DNA of 64,000 bases, from contig CAVZRO010000040.1 of the NCBI GenBank assembly GCA_963777625.1, forward strand, positions 62,001-126,000. Direction: 5' to 3'. Positions 24,926-35,773 of the stretch are shown in pieces. Under the pieces are notes generated by a model. The model saw only the letters and a program-made list of their open reading frames with translations. It did no database searches and had not been told where the DNA came from. Positions within the stretch are counted from its first letter, which is position 1. Each line of letters begins with the position of its first letter. A program made the translations under genes and the position numbers. Source of the stretch: DATDIC01 sp963777625 (GTDB taxonomy: Bacteria; Pseudomonadota; Alphaproteobacteria; Acetobacterales; Acetobacteraceae).

Positions 24926-25570
24926 TTACCGTCCAAGCGCGGCACCGACCGCGCGGCCAAGAAACGCAAGCGTTCCGCCGCCCTGGGCTGGATCCAGGCG
25001 GGACAGGTCCCGATTCGCCAAGGCGAGCAAAGCGGGCGGGCCTGCCCACGAGACCCGCACGAGCGCGTCGTGCCGTGCCAGGCGTGCGGCCTCGGCGTGC
25101 AGCAGCGCGGCATCCTGGGGATCGGTGCGGAACACGACGTCGCGGCCGTCCAGCAGGCGCGCGACCGTGCCGGCCGGCAGCGTGCGTGTGCCAGGGAGCC
25201 AGGCTTCCGCGCACAGGCTCGCATCGTCGATCGCCAGAATGCCGGGAAATTCCCCGGCGATGCATTCGGCCGGATCGTCCGTGTCAATCAGCGCCAGAAC
25301 CGCCGACTGAACCCGCCGCGCCAGCCCGGCGGCAGCCCGGCCGGCCGCCAGCACGCCGTTCGCATGGGCAGCCATCTCCGCGGCGCGGGCCCGCTCGGCC
25401 TGCAGCATCGCCGCCATATGGTCGGCCATCGCGTCGCCATGCACGCGCTGCGGCGGGGCTAATATTCGATACAGCTCGGGATGTTCGGCCAGCCATGCCG
25501 GATGGGCGCGCAGAAAGGCCTCGACGACTGCCGCGTCTACCTCGTCGGAGTCCTGCTCCGGCAGGGGCAT
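24926..25570 (-). CDS. DUF484 family protein
   Basis: 214 residues. The N-terminus VVEAFLRAHPAWLAEHPELY is the family mark, followed by a helical stretch (MLQAERARAAEMAAHANGVL) and a GAF-like C-terminal part. DUF484 genes commonly lie beside xerC; function unknown. It begins 11 bases from the start of the transaldolase gene's 3' end and ends 10 bases upstream of xerC, all on the minus strand, so probably one operon. Confidence 0.85.
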   Translation of the reverse strand: MPLPEQDSDEVDAAVVEAFLRAHPAWLAEHPELYRILAPPQRVHGDAMADHMAAMLQAERARAAEMAAHANGVLAAGRAAAGLARRVQSAVLALIDTDDPAECIAGEFPGILAIDDASLCAEAWLPGTRTLPAGTVARLLDGRDVVFRTDPQDAALLHAEAARLARHDALVRVSWAGPPALLALANRDLSRLDPAQGGGTLAFLGRAVGAALGR

Positions 25571-25581
25571 TGGTGGGACGA

Positions 25582-26238
25582 TCAGATGATCTGCTGGCCC
25601 GTCTTGGCCCAGTCGGCAAGGAAGGCCGCCAGCCCCTTGTCAGTCAGCGGATGATTGAACAAGGAACGCAGCACAGCGGGCGGAACCGTGGCAACGTGAG
25701 CGCCAAGCTTCGCGGCCTCCACCACATGCATCGGGCTGCGCACGCTGGCGACCAGCACCTCAGTCTTCAGGTAAGGGTAATTGCGGAAGATGGTGAGAAT
25801 GTCCGCGATCAGCCCCATGCCGTGCTCACCGATATCGTCCAGCCGACCGACGAACGGGCTGACGAAGGTGGCACCGGCCTTTGCCGCCAGCAACGCCTGG
25901 GCGGCGGAGAAGCACAGCGTGACGTTCACCATCGTGCCGTCGTCGGCCAGTTTGCGGCACGCCCGCAGCCCGTCGGGCGTCAGCGGCACCTTGATCGTGA
26001 CGTTGCGGGCGATTTCCCGCAGCACGCGGGCTTCGGCCAGCATGTCCTCGAATTTCGTGGCGGCGACCTCGGCACTGACCGGTCCGGGGACGATCGCGCA
26101 GATTTCGGCGATGACGTCCCGCATCCGCTTGCCGGACTTCGCGACCAGCGAGGGGTTCGTGGTGACCCCATCCAGCAGGCCGCTATCGGCCAGTGACTTG
26201 ATCTCCGCCACATCGGCGGTATCGACAAAGAACTTCAT
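25582..26238 (-). CDS. fsa: Transaldolase / fructose-6-phosphate aldolase family (TalC type)
   Basis: 218 residues, the short class-I aldolase/transaldolase type. MKFFVDTADVAEIKSLADSG opens the (beta/alpha)8 barrel. GVTTNPSLVAKSG, the Schiff-base Lys83 in TIKVPLTPDG, NVTLCFSAAQALLAAKAGAT and VSPFVGRLDDIG are all typical. It either moves dihydroxyacetone units in the pentose phosphate pathway or cleaves fructose 6-phosphate. Sequence alone does not separate the two with certainty. It is divergent from priA. Confidence 0.88.
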   Translation of the reverse strand: MKFFVDTADVAEIKSLADSGLLDGVTTNPSLVAKSGKRMRDVIAEICAIVPGPVSAEVAATKFEDMLAEARVLREIARNVTIKVPLTPDGLRACRKLADDGTMVNVTLCFSAAQALLAAKAGATFVSPFVGRLDDIGEHGMGLIADILTIFRNYPYLKTEVLVASVRSPMHVVEAAKLGAHVATVPPAVLRSLFNHPLTDKGLAAFLADWAKTGQQII

Positions 26239-26280
26239 GTTTATCCGGTTTCTGCTACAGGGCCGTGAGGACGATATACG

Positions 26281-28482
26281 ATGAATGCGGTCGAGCGGAA
26301 GCAAGTCGTGCGCCGCCTGCCGGTGATGCTGGCTTATCCGTTCCCCGGCCCGTTCGACTACCGCGTACCGGCAGAGCTGGATCCGGCCCCCGGGGACGTG
26401 GTGCTGGTGCCGCTGAACGGGCGCGAGACGATCGGCGTGGTGTGGGATGGACCCTCCGACCTGCCGGCGCCCGACCACAAGCTGAAGCCGATCGCAGCGG
26501 TGCTGGACACACCGCCGATGCGGCCGGCGTTGCGGCGATTTATCGATTGGATGGCCGCATATACCCTCGCTCCGCCCGGCGAGGTGATGGCAATGGCGCT
26601 GCGGGTGATCCCACCCGAGACGGGTCCGGCATCGGTCGGATGGCGGCGAGCGGTGCCTGAAGCGGGGGCGGATGCGCCCGCCGCAAAAATCACCGCGGCC
26701 CGCCAGCGAGTCCTGGCCGCCCTGGCAAACCAGGAGCCGCTGACCACTGGTGAGCTTGCGCGGTCGGCAGGGGTGGGTTCGCCGGTGGTCCGAGGCATGG
26801 CGGATGCCGGGTTGCTGACATCGACGCCGCTGCCGGCAAGGCCGGCATTCGTGCGGCCAGACCCCGACCATCCGGGACTCGCACTGTCACCCGAGCAGGA
26901 GCACGCCAGCGCCGTGCTACGCCGGGCGGTTGCTGACGGGTTCGGGGTGACGTTGCTGGATGGGGTCACCGGGTCGGGCAAGACGGAAGTCTATCTGGAA
27001 GTGGTCGCCGCCTGTCTGCGCGCCGGCCGCCAGGCGCTGGTGCTGCTGCCGGAGATCGCCCTGTCCTCGCAATGGCTGGAACGGTTCGCCGCCCGCTTCG
27101 GCGTTTCACCGGCGGTCTGGCACTCCGATCTGCCGTCGCGCACGCGCCGGATCACGTGGCGGGAAGTGGCCGCCGGGCGCGCGCCGGTGGTAGTCGGCGC
27201 CCGGTCGGCGCTGTTCCTGCCGTTCCCCGATCTGGGGCTGATCGTCATCGATGAGGAGCACGAGACGGCGTTCAAGCAGGAAGACGGGGTGGTGTACCAC
27301 GCGCGCGACATGGCGGTGGTGCGGGGGCGCTTCGAACAGGCCGCCGTGGTGCTGGTCTCGGCCACACCCAGCATGGAGACACTGGCCAATGTCGAGGCCG
27401 GACGCTACCGGCGGATCTCACTGACAACCCGGCATGCCGGCGCACGCCTGCCGGAGATCATGGCGATCGATCTGCGCGCCACGCCGCCAGAACGGGGCCG
27501 GTTCCTCGCGCCTCTGCTGATCGAGGCGGTGCGCGACACGCTGGCGCGGGGGGAGCAGGCGATGCTGTTCCTCAATCGCCGCGGCTATGCCCCGCTGACC
27601 TTGTGCCGCGCCTGCGGGCATCGGATGCAGTGCCCGAACTGCACGGCCTGGCTGGTGGAACATCGCACCCGGCACACGCTGCAATGCCACCATTGCGGCC
27701 ACGCGATCCCCATCCCCGACACCTGCCCGGAATGTGGCGCGGCACACAGCCTGACCCCGGTGGGACCGGGCGTGGAGCGGATCACCGAGGAAGCCGCGGC
27801 GTTGTTTCCTGATGCACGCCGGCTGGTGATGGCGAGCGACACGATGCCGGGCCCGAAAGCGGCCGCCGACGCCTCCCGGGCAATCGCCGAGCGCACGGTC
27901 GATCTGATCATCGGCACGCAGATCGTCGCCAAGGGCTGGCATTTCCCGTTCCTGACGCTGGTGGGCGTGGTCGATGCCGACCTGGGGCTGGCGGGCGGCG
28001 ACCTGCGCGCGGCGGAGCGGACCGTGCAGCTTCTGCACCAGGTTGCCGGGCGCGCGGGCCGCGCGGAGGCGCCGGGACGGGTGATGCTGCAGACCTTCTC
28101 CCCGGAACATCCGGTGATGCGGGCGCTGGTCGAGGGCGATCTGGAGGGATTCATCGCCCGCGAGGCGGAGCAGCGCCGGCCGGGCCACTGGCCGCCCTAC
28201 GGTCGGCTGGCGGCGCTGATCGTGAGCGCGGATGCGTCACACGTCGCCGATCACGTCGCCCGGGAGCTGGGCCGGACCGCGCCGCATGGGCCAGGGATCA
28301 ACGTGCTCGGACCGGCGCCGGCACCGCTGGCGATCCTGCGCGGGCGGCATCGGCGGCGGCTGCTGCTGAAGACCCGGCGGGACATCGCGGTGCAGCCGAT
28401 CCTGCGTGAGTGGCTGGAGAAGGTTCCAGTGCCACGCGGGGCACGGGTGGAGGTGGATGTCGACCCGATGTCATTCCTGTGA
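26281..28482 (+). CDS. priA: Primosomal protein N' (replication restart helicase PriA)
   Basis: 733 residues. An N-terminal 3'-binding and winged-helix part precedes the helicase with Walker A GVTGSGKTEVYLEV (about 228-235) and Walker B VIDEEHE. The zinc module has eight Cys at about 442, 445, 451, 454, 469, 472, 482 and 485 (CRACGHRMQCPNC, then CHHCG and CPEC). The C-terminal half carries LIIGTQIVAKGWHFPFLTLV and RTVQLLHQVAGRAGRAE. It reloads the replisome at stalled forks. Confidence 0.95.
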   Translation: MNAVERKQVVRRLPVMLAYPFPGPFDYRVPAELDPAPGDVVLVPLNGRETIGVVWDGPSDLPAPDHKLKPIAAVLDTPPMRPALRRFIDWMAAYTLAPPGEVMAMALRVIPPETGPASVGWRRAVPEAGADAPAAKITAARQRVLAALANQEPLTTGELARSAGVGSPVVRGMADAGLLTSTPLPARPAFVRPDPDHPGLALSPEQEHASAVLRRAVADGFGVTLLDGVTGSGKTEVYLEVVAACLRAGRQALVLLPEIALSSQWLERFAARFGVSPAVWHSDLPSRTRRITWREVAAGRAPVVVGARSALFLPFPDLGLIVIDEEHETAFKQEDGVVYHARDMAVVRGRFEQAAVVLVSATPSMETLANVEAGRYRRISLTTRHAGARLPEIMAIDLRATPPERGRFLAPLLIEAVRDTLARGEQAMLFLNRRGYAPLTLCRACGHRMQCPNCTAWLVEHRTRHTLQCHHCGHAIPIPDTCPECGAAHSLTPVGPGVERITEEAAALFPDARRLVMASDTMPGPKAAADASRAIAERTVDLIIGTQIVAKGWHFPFLTLVGVVDADLGLAGGDLRAAERTVQLLHQVAGRAGRAEAPGRVMLQTFSPEHPVMRALVEGDLEGFIAREAEQRRPGHWPPYGRLAALIVSADASHVADHVARELGRTAPHGPGINVLGPAPAPLAILRGRHRRRLLLKTRRDIAVQPILREWLEKVPVPRGARVEVDVDPMSFL

Positions 28483-28488
28483 CCCGTT

Positions 28489-28516
28489 GGGGGATTTCGG
28501 CCGGGGGATTTCGGCC
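28489..28516. repeat. 14-bp tandem duplication after priA
   Basis: GGGGGATTTCGGCC occurs twice in perfect tandem (28489-28502 and 28503-28516), starting 7 bases after the priA stop, in the priA-hisS gap. No other feature is visible in the 148-base gap apart from the hisS ribosome-binding site. Confidence 0.9.
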
Positions 28517-28630
28517 GGTGGCCAAACCTGCCGCGCCATCTATAACTGCCGATCAGGCAGCCGTGCCGCCGGCCGGCACCATGCCCGGCCCGACACGTTG
28601 CGTGACTGATCTCAGGAGCAACAACCTATA

Positions 28631-29867
28631 GTGACCCCCCTCCAGCCCGTCCGGGGTACCCACGACCTGATCGGCGAGGAACAGCGCCGCCATCAGCACG
28701 TGATCGACACCGCCCGCCGCATTGCCGCGACCTATGGCTTCGACGAATGGACCACGCCGGTGTTCGAGGACACGCGCGTCTTCTCGCGCACCCTCGGCGA
28801 GACCTCCGACGTGGTCACCAAGGAAATGTATTCCTTCACCGATCGCGGCGGTGACGCCATCACGCTGCGGCCCGAAGCCACCGCCGGCGTCTGCCGTGCG
28901 CTGGTGAGCAACGGGCTGACCCAGGCGCTGCCGCAGAAGGTGTTCTGCGCCGGCCCCATGTTCCGCTACGAACGGCCGCAGAAAGGCCGCTACCGGCAAT
29001 TCCATCAGATCGACATCGAGCTGATCGGCTCCGCCGAACCGCTCGGCCGATGCCGAGGTGATCGCCTGCGGCTGGGACATTCTGACTGCACTTGGCGTCG
29101 CCGCCGACACCGTGCTGGAGATCAACACGCTGGGCGACAAGATAAGCCGCCAATCCTATCGCGACGCTCTGGTCAGCTACTTCACCGCGCATCGGGACGC
29201 ACTGTCCGCCGACAGCCAGGCGCGGCTGGAACGCAACCCGCTGCGCATCCTGGACAGCAAGGAGGAACGCGACCGCCGCATCGTCGCCGACGCGCCGACG
29301 ATGGCGCCGCATCTCACGCCCTCCGCCGCCGAGTTCTACGCTGACCTCAAGCGCCACCTGGACAATTTCGGCGTGCCCTATCGCGAGAACCCGCGCATCG
29401 TGCGCGGCCTCGACTATTATGGCCACACCGCCTTCGAGTTCGTCACCACCAAGCTCGGTGCGCAGGGCACGGTGATGGGCGGCGGACGCTATGACGGGCT
29501 GGTAGAGGAGATGGGCGGCCCGCCAACGCCCGCCGTCGGCTGGGCGGCCGGGATCGAACGGCTAGCCATGTTGCTGGAAGCCGCGCCGGAACCCGCCGCC
29601 CCGATCGCGCTGGTGCCGATCGGCGACGCCGCGGAGACCACGGCGATTGCGCTGCTGCAAACCCTCCGCCACGCTGGCATCCGCGCCGAAATGGCCTATC
29701 GCGGCAATCTCCGCCGCCGCCTGGAGCGCGCCAACCGGATCGGCGCCCGCGCCGCCGTCATTCTGGGCGAGGATGACATCCAGGCCGGCGTTGCCCAGGT
29801 GAAGGACCTGCGTACCGGCGAACAACTCGCTGTACCACTCGCAAAAGTTCCCGATCACCTCGCATGA
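28631..29867 (+). CDS. hisS: Histidyl-tRNA synthetase, frameshifted
   Basis: About 412 residues after correction. Class II motif 1 and 2 regions are clear: RGTHDLIGEEQRRH, EDTRVFSRTLGETSDVV, TLRPEATAGVCRAL and GPMFRYERPQKGRYRQFHQI. The frame breaks at about 29046: after ELIGSAEPL the next frame resumes with ADAEVIACGWDIL and continues through RGLDYYGHTAFEFV and GGGRYDGLVEEMGG (histidyl-adenylate motifs) to the anticodon domain. Removing one G from CTCGGCCG restores the protein. It starts with GTG at 28631 and overlaps prfA by 4 bases. HisRS is normally essential, so a sequence error is likely. Confidence 0.9.
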
Positions 29868-30919
29868 GTTTTGCCGCCAAGCTGGATCGCATTGCGGCGC
29901 GTGCCGAAGAGTTGCGGGCGCTTCTCTCGGAGGGCCTCACCGGGGACGCTTATGTCCGCGCGTCGCGCGAATTGGCGGACATCGAACCATTGGTTGCCCG
30001 GATTGACGAACTCCGCGCCGCCGAAACCGCCCGTCATGACGCGGAATCCCTGCTCGCCGATCCGGAGATGCACGAACTGGCGGAAGCCGAGCTGCAAGGG
30101 CTGAAAGATCGCATCCCTGCCCTCGCCCACGGGATACGCGTGGCGCTGTTGCCCCGCGACGAGGCCGACGAACGCAGCGCGATTCTGGAGCTACGCCCGG
30201 CTGCCGGCGGCGATGAAGCCGCGTTATTCGCGACCGACCTGTTCGCCATGTATCAACGCTATGCGACGCTGCGCGGCTGGCGTTTCGAACTGCTCGATTA
30301 CAACGATACCGAGTTGGGCGGCCTGAAGGAAGGCATTGCCGAGATCACCGGCCGCAACGTTTTCGCCCGGCTGAAATACGAATCCGGCGTTCACCGCGTG
30401 CAGCGCGTGCCCACCACCGAAAGCCAGGGCCGCATCCACACCTCCACGGTGACTGTCGCGGTGCTGCCCGAAGCCGAGGAGGTCGACGTGCAGGTCGAGG
30501 ACAGCGACCTGCGCATCGATGTGTTCCGTGCCTCTGGCGCCGGCGGCCAGCACGTGAACAAGACGGAAAGCGCGGTGCGCATCACGCATATCCCCAGCGG
30601 CATCGTCGTCGCCATGCAGGAGGAAAAAAGCCAGCACAAGAACCGCGCCAAGGCGATGAAAATCCTGCGCGCCCGGTTGTACGAGCAGCAACGCGCGGCG
30701 CTGCATGCCACCCGTGCCGCCGACCGCCGTGCCCAGGTCGGAACCGGGGATCGCAGCGAGCGAATCCGCACCTACAATTTCCCGCAGGGCCGCGTCACCG
30801 ACCACCGCATCGGCCTGACGCTGTACAAGATCGACCGCGTCATGGCCGGCGAGTTGGACGAATTCATCGACGCTCTGACCACCGAGGATCAGGCCACGCG
30901 ACTGGCCGCGGAGGAGTAG
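29864..30919 (+). CDS. prfA: Peptide chain release factor 1
   Basis: 351 residues. Terminates translation at UAA/UAG. The stop-codon recognition loop has PTT at 183-185 (RVPTTESQGRIHTST), the PxT class of RF1. The GGQ peptidyl-hydrolysis motif is at 227-229 (GAGGQHVNKTESAVR). TYNFPQGRVTDHRI near the end is also typical. It overlaps the hisS stop (ATGA). No prmC follows, which is the more common RF1 partner. Confidence 0.95.
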   Translation: MSFAAKLDRIAARAEELRALLSEGLTGDAYVRASRELADIEPLVARIDELRAAETARHDAESLLADPEMHELAEAELQGLKDRIPALAHGIRVALLPRDEADERSAILELRPAAGGDEAALFATDLFAMYQRYATLRGWRFELLDYNDTELGGLKEGIAEITGRNVFARLKYESGVHRVQRVPTTESQGRIHTSTVTVAVLPEAEEVDVQVEDSDLRIDVFRASGAGGQHVNKTESAVRITHIPSGIVVAMQEEKSQHKNRAKAMKILRARLYEQQRAALHATRAADRRAQVGTGDRSERIRTYNFPQGRVTDHRIGLTLYKIDRVMAGELDEFIDALTTEDQATRLAAEE

Positions 30920-30931
30920 CGCCGGCTTCCG

Positions 30932-31726
30932 TCAGGCGACCGGCGGCAGGTGCAGTTGCACGATCTCCTTGTTCGATCCGAGCGGCGGAAACCGCTTCAG
31001 GATCAGCGGATCATGTCCGGGGATCACATGGTCCGGTCCGTCGGCCAGCGCTTCCATCGTGTCGAACCCGCGCAGCATCCGCGCGACGTCCACCACCACC
31101 GGGAACGGGTTGCGTCGCCTGATATTGCCCCACAGATGCGCCGCGTCGCCGGCCAGCACCACCCAGCCGCGTTGCGTCGGAACGCGGATCGACTGGATGC
31201 CGCCGGAATGTCCGCCGATCAGGTGCAGCGTGACGCCGGGCGCGATCTCGGCGGTGCCTTCGTGTACTTTCAGCCGGTCCGCGTACAGCGCGCGGATCAC
31301 GCTTTGCACGTCGTCCACGTCGAACGGGCGGCGCAGGAACGGCTGGCACATGCACGGCCCGGTGCAATAGGCCATCTCCTCCGCCTGGATGTGGAAAGTT
31401 GCATTCGGAAAATACTCCATGCCGCCCGCATGGTCCCAGTGCATGTGCGTCAGCACCACGTCCTTTACCGCCGCCGGGTCGATGTCCGCGTCGCGCAGCG
31501 CCTCGGCCGGCGAGCACATCAGCTCCCGCCCGCGCCGCTGCGCCGACACTGGATTGAACCCGGTATCCATCACGATGGTACGGCCACCGCCGCGCAGGGC
31601 GAACACGAAGAAATCCAGCGGGTCCGGCGCCGCATGATCGTCCGGTATGGTGTAGTTCTGAAACTGCCGCCGTCCATCGAAGATGCCGTAGCGCAACGCC
31701 AACACCTCATAGGTCACGCTTGTCAT
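30932..31726 (-). CDS. Metallo-beta-lactamase fold hydrolase, AHL-lactonase-like
   Basis: 264 residues. The dinuclear zinc site is complete: His94, His96, Asp98 and His99 in THMHWDHAGG, then GGHSGG, GDAAHLW and PGHDP. The long insertion and the shape of the N-terminus (YGIFDGRRQFQNY) match the N-acyl-homoserine lactonase subgroup (AttM/AiiB type), which opens lactone rings of quorum signals or gamma-lactones. No signal peptide. The substrate is inferred from family only. Confidence 0.8.
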   Translation of the reverse strand: MTSVTYEVLALRYGIFDGRRQFQNYTIPDDHAAPDPLDFFVFALRGGGRTIVMDTGFNPVSAQRRGRELMCSPAEALRDADIDPAAVKDVVLTHMHWDHAGGMEYFPNATFHIQAEEMAYCTGPCMCQPFLRRPFDVDDVQSVIRALYADRLKVHEGTAEIAPGVTLHLIGGHSGGIQSIRVPTQRGWVVLAGDAAHLWGNIRRRNPFPVVVDVARMLRGFDTMEALADGPDHVIPGHDPLILKRFPPLGSNKEIVQLHLPPVA

Positions 31727-31826
31727 CGGTCGGTTCCTCCGCTCGGGTTCGGTGCGCAGTCAACCAGCTTGCCGCGTTGTTCGGCAATCTTTACCGTCGC
31801 CTGCAGCAGCCGCAAAGGAGCCGCCG

Positions 31827-32246
31827 ATGCCCGACGTTCCCGACCGCCCCGAATACCAGGGGGACCTTTTCAAGAAGGGGCTCGCAATCCGGCGTGAGGT
31901 GCTCGGCGCCGATTACGTTGATGGCTCGCTCGCGCGTGCGGACGATTTCAACGCCGCGTTCCAGCAGCTCACCACGGAGGTCGCGTGGGGCGCGATCTGG
32001 TCCCGTCCCGGACTGCCACGCAAAACGCGCAGCATCGTGAACATCGCCATGCTGGTCGCTCTGAATCGCGGGGCGGAGCTGCGGCTGCATCTGCGCGCCG
32101 CGCTAACCAACGGTGTGTCGCGCGACGAGATCAAGGAAATCCTGCTGCAGACCGGCGCATATTGCGGCATCCCTGCTTGCCTGGAAGCGTTCCGCGTCGC
32201 CACCGACGTGTTCAAGGAGGTCGATGGCAAGAAGACGGGCGGATGA
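31827..32246 (+). CDS. Carboxymuconolactone decarboxylase family protein (PcaC-like)
   Basis: 139 residues starting at MPDVPDRPEY, with AAAGGAG 6 bases upstream. The motif GLPRKTRSIVNIAMLVALNR, then EIKEILLQTGAYCGIPACLE matches 4-carboxymuconolactone decarboxylases of the beta-ketoadipate pathway (PcaC). No other pca genes are in the window, so another CMD-family role is possible. It is divergent from the metallo-hydrolase. Confidence 0.8.
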   Translation: MPDVPDRPEYQGDLFKKGLAIRREVLGADYVDGSLARADDFNAAFQQLTTEVAWGAIWSRPGLPRKTRSIVNIAMLVALNRGAELRLHLRAALTNGVSRDEIKEILLQTGAYCGIPACLEAFRVATDVFKEVDGKKTGG

Positions 32247-32328
32247 CAGGATTATCCACATGAAATCCGGCTCGCAAACTCGCGGCCAGCGCAAGGCCGG
32301 CGAAGGCATGCGGCAAGCCGTCTAGCCG

Positions 32329-32868
32329 ATGCTGGAAACAACGCGTCTGCGTCTGCGCCGGTGGCGCCCGGAGGATCGGGAGCCGTTCGCTGCCTTGAAC
32401 GCCGATCCACGAGTGATGGACTTCTTCCCCGCCTGCCTCGACCGCGCGGCCAGCGACGCGCAGGTGGATCGCTTCGAAGCGCATTTTGCCGCACACGGGT
32501 TCGGCCCCTGGGCCGTCGAGGTTGCCGGAGTGGCGCCGTTCATCGGTCTGGTCGGCCTCGGGATACCGCGTTTCCAGGCGCATTTCACCCCGTGCGTGGA
32601 AATTGCGTGGCGGCTCGCGCACGACTACTGGGGCCGCGGATATGCGACGGAAGGGGCGGGTTGCGCGCTGGCGCACGGGTTTTCCACGCTCGGGCTGAAC
32701 CAGATCGTGGCGTTTACGGCGCGCGACAATCGCCGCTCCCGTGCCGTCATGGAGCGGATCGGAATGCACCGTGACCCGGCCGACGATTTCGAGCATCCGT
32801 CACTGCCAGCGGGGCACCGGCTGCGGCTGCACGTACTCTATCGGGGCACCGCCCCGGCTGACGAATAG
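32329..32868 (+). CDS. GNAT acetyltransferase, RimJ/RimL type
   Basis: 179 residues. The RimJ/RimL-like start LETTRLRLRRWRPEDREPFA is followed by EIAWRLAHDYWGRGYATEGA, the acetyl-CoA binding loop, and then RDNRRSRAVMERIGM. These proteins acetylate N-termini or small molecules; the substrate is unknown. It lies 18 bases ahead of the DUF72 gene, so probably cotranscribed with it. Confidence 0.82.
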   Translation: MLETTRLRLRRWRPEDREPFAALNADPRVMDFFPACLDRAASDAQVDRFEAHFAAHGFGPWAVEVAGVAPFIGLVGLGIPRFQAHFTPCVEIAWRLAHDYWGRGYATEGAGCALAHGFSTLGLNQIVAFTARDNRRSRAVMERIGMHRDPADDFEHPSLPAGHRLRLHVLYRGTAPADE

Positions 32869-32886
32869 GAAAGTGGCCGCTGCGCG

Positions 32887-33774
32887 GTGTCACGCGTGGG
32901 GCAGATCCGCATCGGCATCTCGGGCTGGACCTATCCGCCCTGGCGCGGCGTGTTCTATCCGAAAGGACTGACGCAGGCGAAAGAACTGGAATACGCCGCC
33001 GGCCAGTTTCGCAGTATCGAGATCAACGGAACCTTCTACGGCCTGCAGCGGCCTGAGTCGTTTGGTGCCTGGGCGGCGCGCACGCCGGATGATTTCGTGT
33101 TCTCGGTCAAAGCGCCGCGTTACATTACCCATCTACTGAGGCTGCGCGACATCGAAGTGCCACTCGCCAACTTCATTGCTTCCGGCCTGCTGCGGCTCGG
33201 GCCGAAGCTGGGTCCCATCCTGTGGCAGTTTCCGCCGAACTTCGCGTTCGACGCCAGCCGTCTGGAACCGTTCCTGCGGGTCCTTCCACATGATACCGAA
33301 GCGGCAGCGACCTTCGCGCGGCGCCACGATGAACGGATGAACGGACGCGCATGGCTGCAGACTGATGCGAAGCGTCCGTTGCGTCACGCCGTGGAAATCC
33401 GCCACGACAGCTTCCGATCGCCGGACTTCGTCGCGCTGCTGCGAAGATATCATGTTGCTCTGGTCTGCGCGGACACGGTCGAATGGCCGCGCCTGATGGA
33501 CGTCACGGCAGACTTTATGTACTGCCGGCTGCACGGGTCGGAGCAGCTTTACGCCAGCGGCTATGATGATGCCTCGCTCGATGCCTGGGCACGGCGGGTT
33601 GCAGCCTGGGCGCGCGGCGCCGAACCAGATGATGCGGAACGAGTCGGTCGGGCCGCAGCGCGCCGCCCGTGTGACGTGTTCGTGTATTTCGATAACGACA
33701 TCAAGGTGCGCGCGCCGCGTGATGCCGCCGCACTGGTGAAACGGGTCGGCAGGCTGCTGCCCGGAACTGGCTGA
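32887..33774 (+). CDS. DUF72 domain protein
   Basis: 295 residues, GTG start. Typical DUF72 (YecE-like) sequence: IRIGISGWTYPPWRGVFYPK, FRSIEINGTFYGLQRPESFG, FVFSVKAPRYITH, LGPILWQFPPNF and HAVEIRHDSF, ending with CDVFVYFDNDIKVRAPRDA. A TIM-barrel-like family of unknown function. It is convergent with murA. Confidence 0.85.
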   Translation: MSRVGQIRIGISGWTYPPWRGVFYPKGLTQAKELEYAAGQFRSIEINGTFYGLQRPESFGAWAARTPDDFVFSVKAPRYITHLLRLRDIEVPLANFIASGLLRLGPKLGPILWQFPPNFAFDASRLEPFLRVLPHDTEAAATFARRHDERMNGRAWLQTDAKRPLRHAVEIRHDSFRSPDFVALLRRYHVALVCADTVEWPRLMDVTADFMYCRLHGSEQLYASGYDDASLDAWARRVAAWARGAEPDDAERVGRAAARRPCDVFVYFDNDIKVRAPRDAAALVKRVGRLLPGTG

Positions 33775-33786
33775 CCCAGTCCGCCC

Positions 33787-35046
<1,260 letters not shown>

Positions 35047-35056
35047 TATCGGCCCG

Positions 35057-35602
35057 CTACAGCCGCGGCAGCGCCACGCCGCGCTGGCGCATGTATTTGC
35101 CCGACTTGTCGGCGTAGCTCGTTTCGCACGGTTCGTTCCCCTGCAAGAACAGAAACTGGCAGATGCCCTCGTTGGCGTGGATCTTGGCCGGCAGCGGCGT
35201 GGTATTGCTGATCTCGATGGTAACCTGCCCTTCCCATTCCGGCTCCAGCGGTGTCACGTTCACGATGATGCCGCATCGGGCATAGGTGGACTTGCCCAGG
35301 CAGATCACCAGCACATCGCGCGGGATGCGGAAATATTCCACCGTATGGCCCAGCGCGAAGCTGTTGGGCGGGATGATGCAGGTATCGGTGCGACGATCGA
35401 CGAAGCTGGTGGGCGCAAAATCCTTCGGGTCGATCACCGCCGAGTCGATATTGGTGAAGATCTTGAATTCGTCGGCCACCCGCGCGTCGTATCCGTAGCT
35501 GGACAGGCCATAGCTGATCACGCCCTCGCGCTTCTGGGCTTCCACGAACGGATCGATCATGCCGCGCTCCCGCGCCATGCGACGTATCCATCGGTCGGAC
35601 AT
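35057..35602 (-). CDS. dcd: dCTP deaminase
   Basis: 181 residues starting MSDRWIRRMA. Converts dCTP to dUTP for thymidylate synthesis. Family motifs are SSYGYDARVADEF, PPNSFALGHTVEYF, the nucleotide loop GKSTYARCGIIVNVTPLEPE with Ser105 and Arg109, and catalytic Glu130 in GQVTIEISNTTPLP. Probably the first gene of a dcd-murA operon. A longer frame adds seven residues (MLPPMPV) of no family value. Confidence 0.94.
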   Translation of the reverse strand: MSDRWIRRMARERGMIDPFVEAQKREGVISYGLSSYGYDARVADEFKIFTNIDSAVIDPKDFAPTSFVDRRTDTCIIPPNSFALGHTVEYFRIPRDVLVICLGKSTYARCGIIVNVTPLEPEWEGQVTIEISNTTPLPAKIHANEGICQFLFLQGNEPCETSYADKSGKYMRQRGVALPRL

Positions 35603-35773
35603 GACAGGCATTGGAGGAAGCAACTCCGAACGCGCGGGAATGGTGACGCCCGTCTACCCCAAGCCGATGCCACGGGCAAACCTTCCCGAAGCCACCTCGA
35701 CCCGGCCGGCGATGACCGATTTTTGCTACCGCTGGCGGGTACTGATAGGCTGCGGCATCACGGGGGAACGTTG

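Noticed and set aside
24010..26196. A 728-codon plus-strand frame across xerC, DUF484 and the transaldolase
   Set aside because: It is antisense to three conserved genes and has low-complexity composition.
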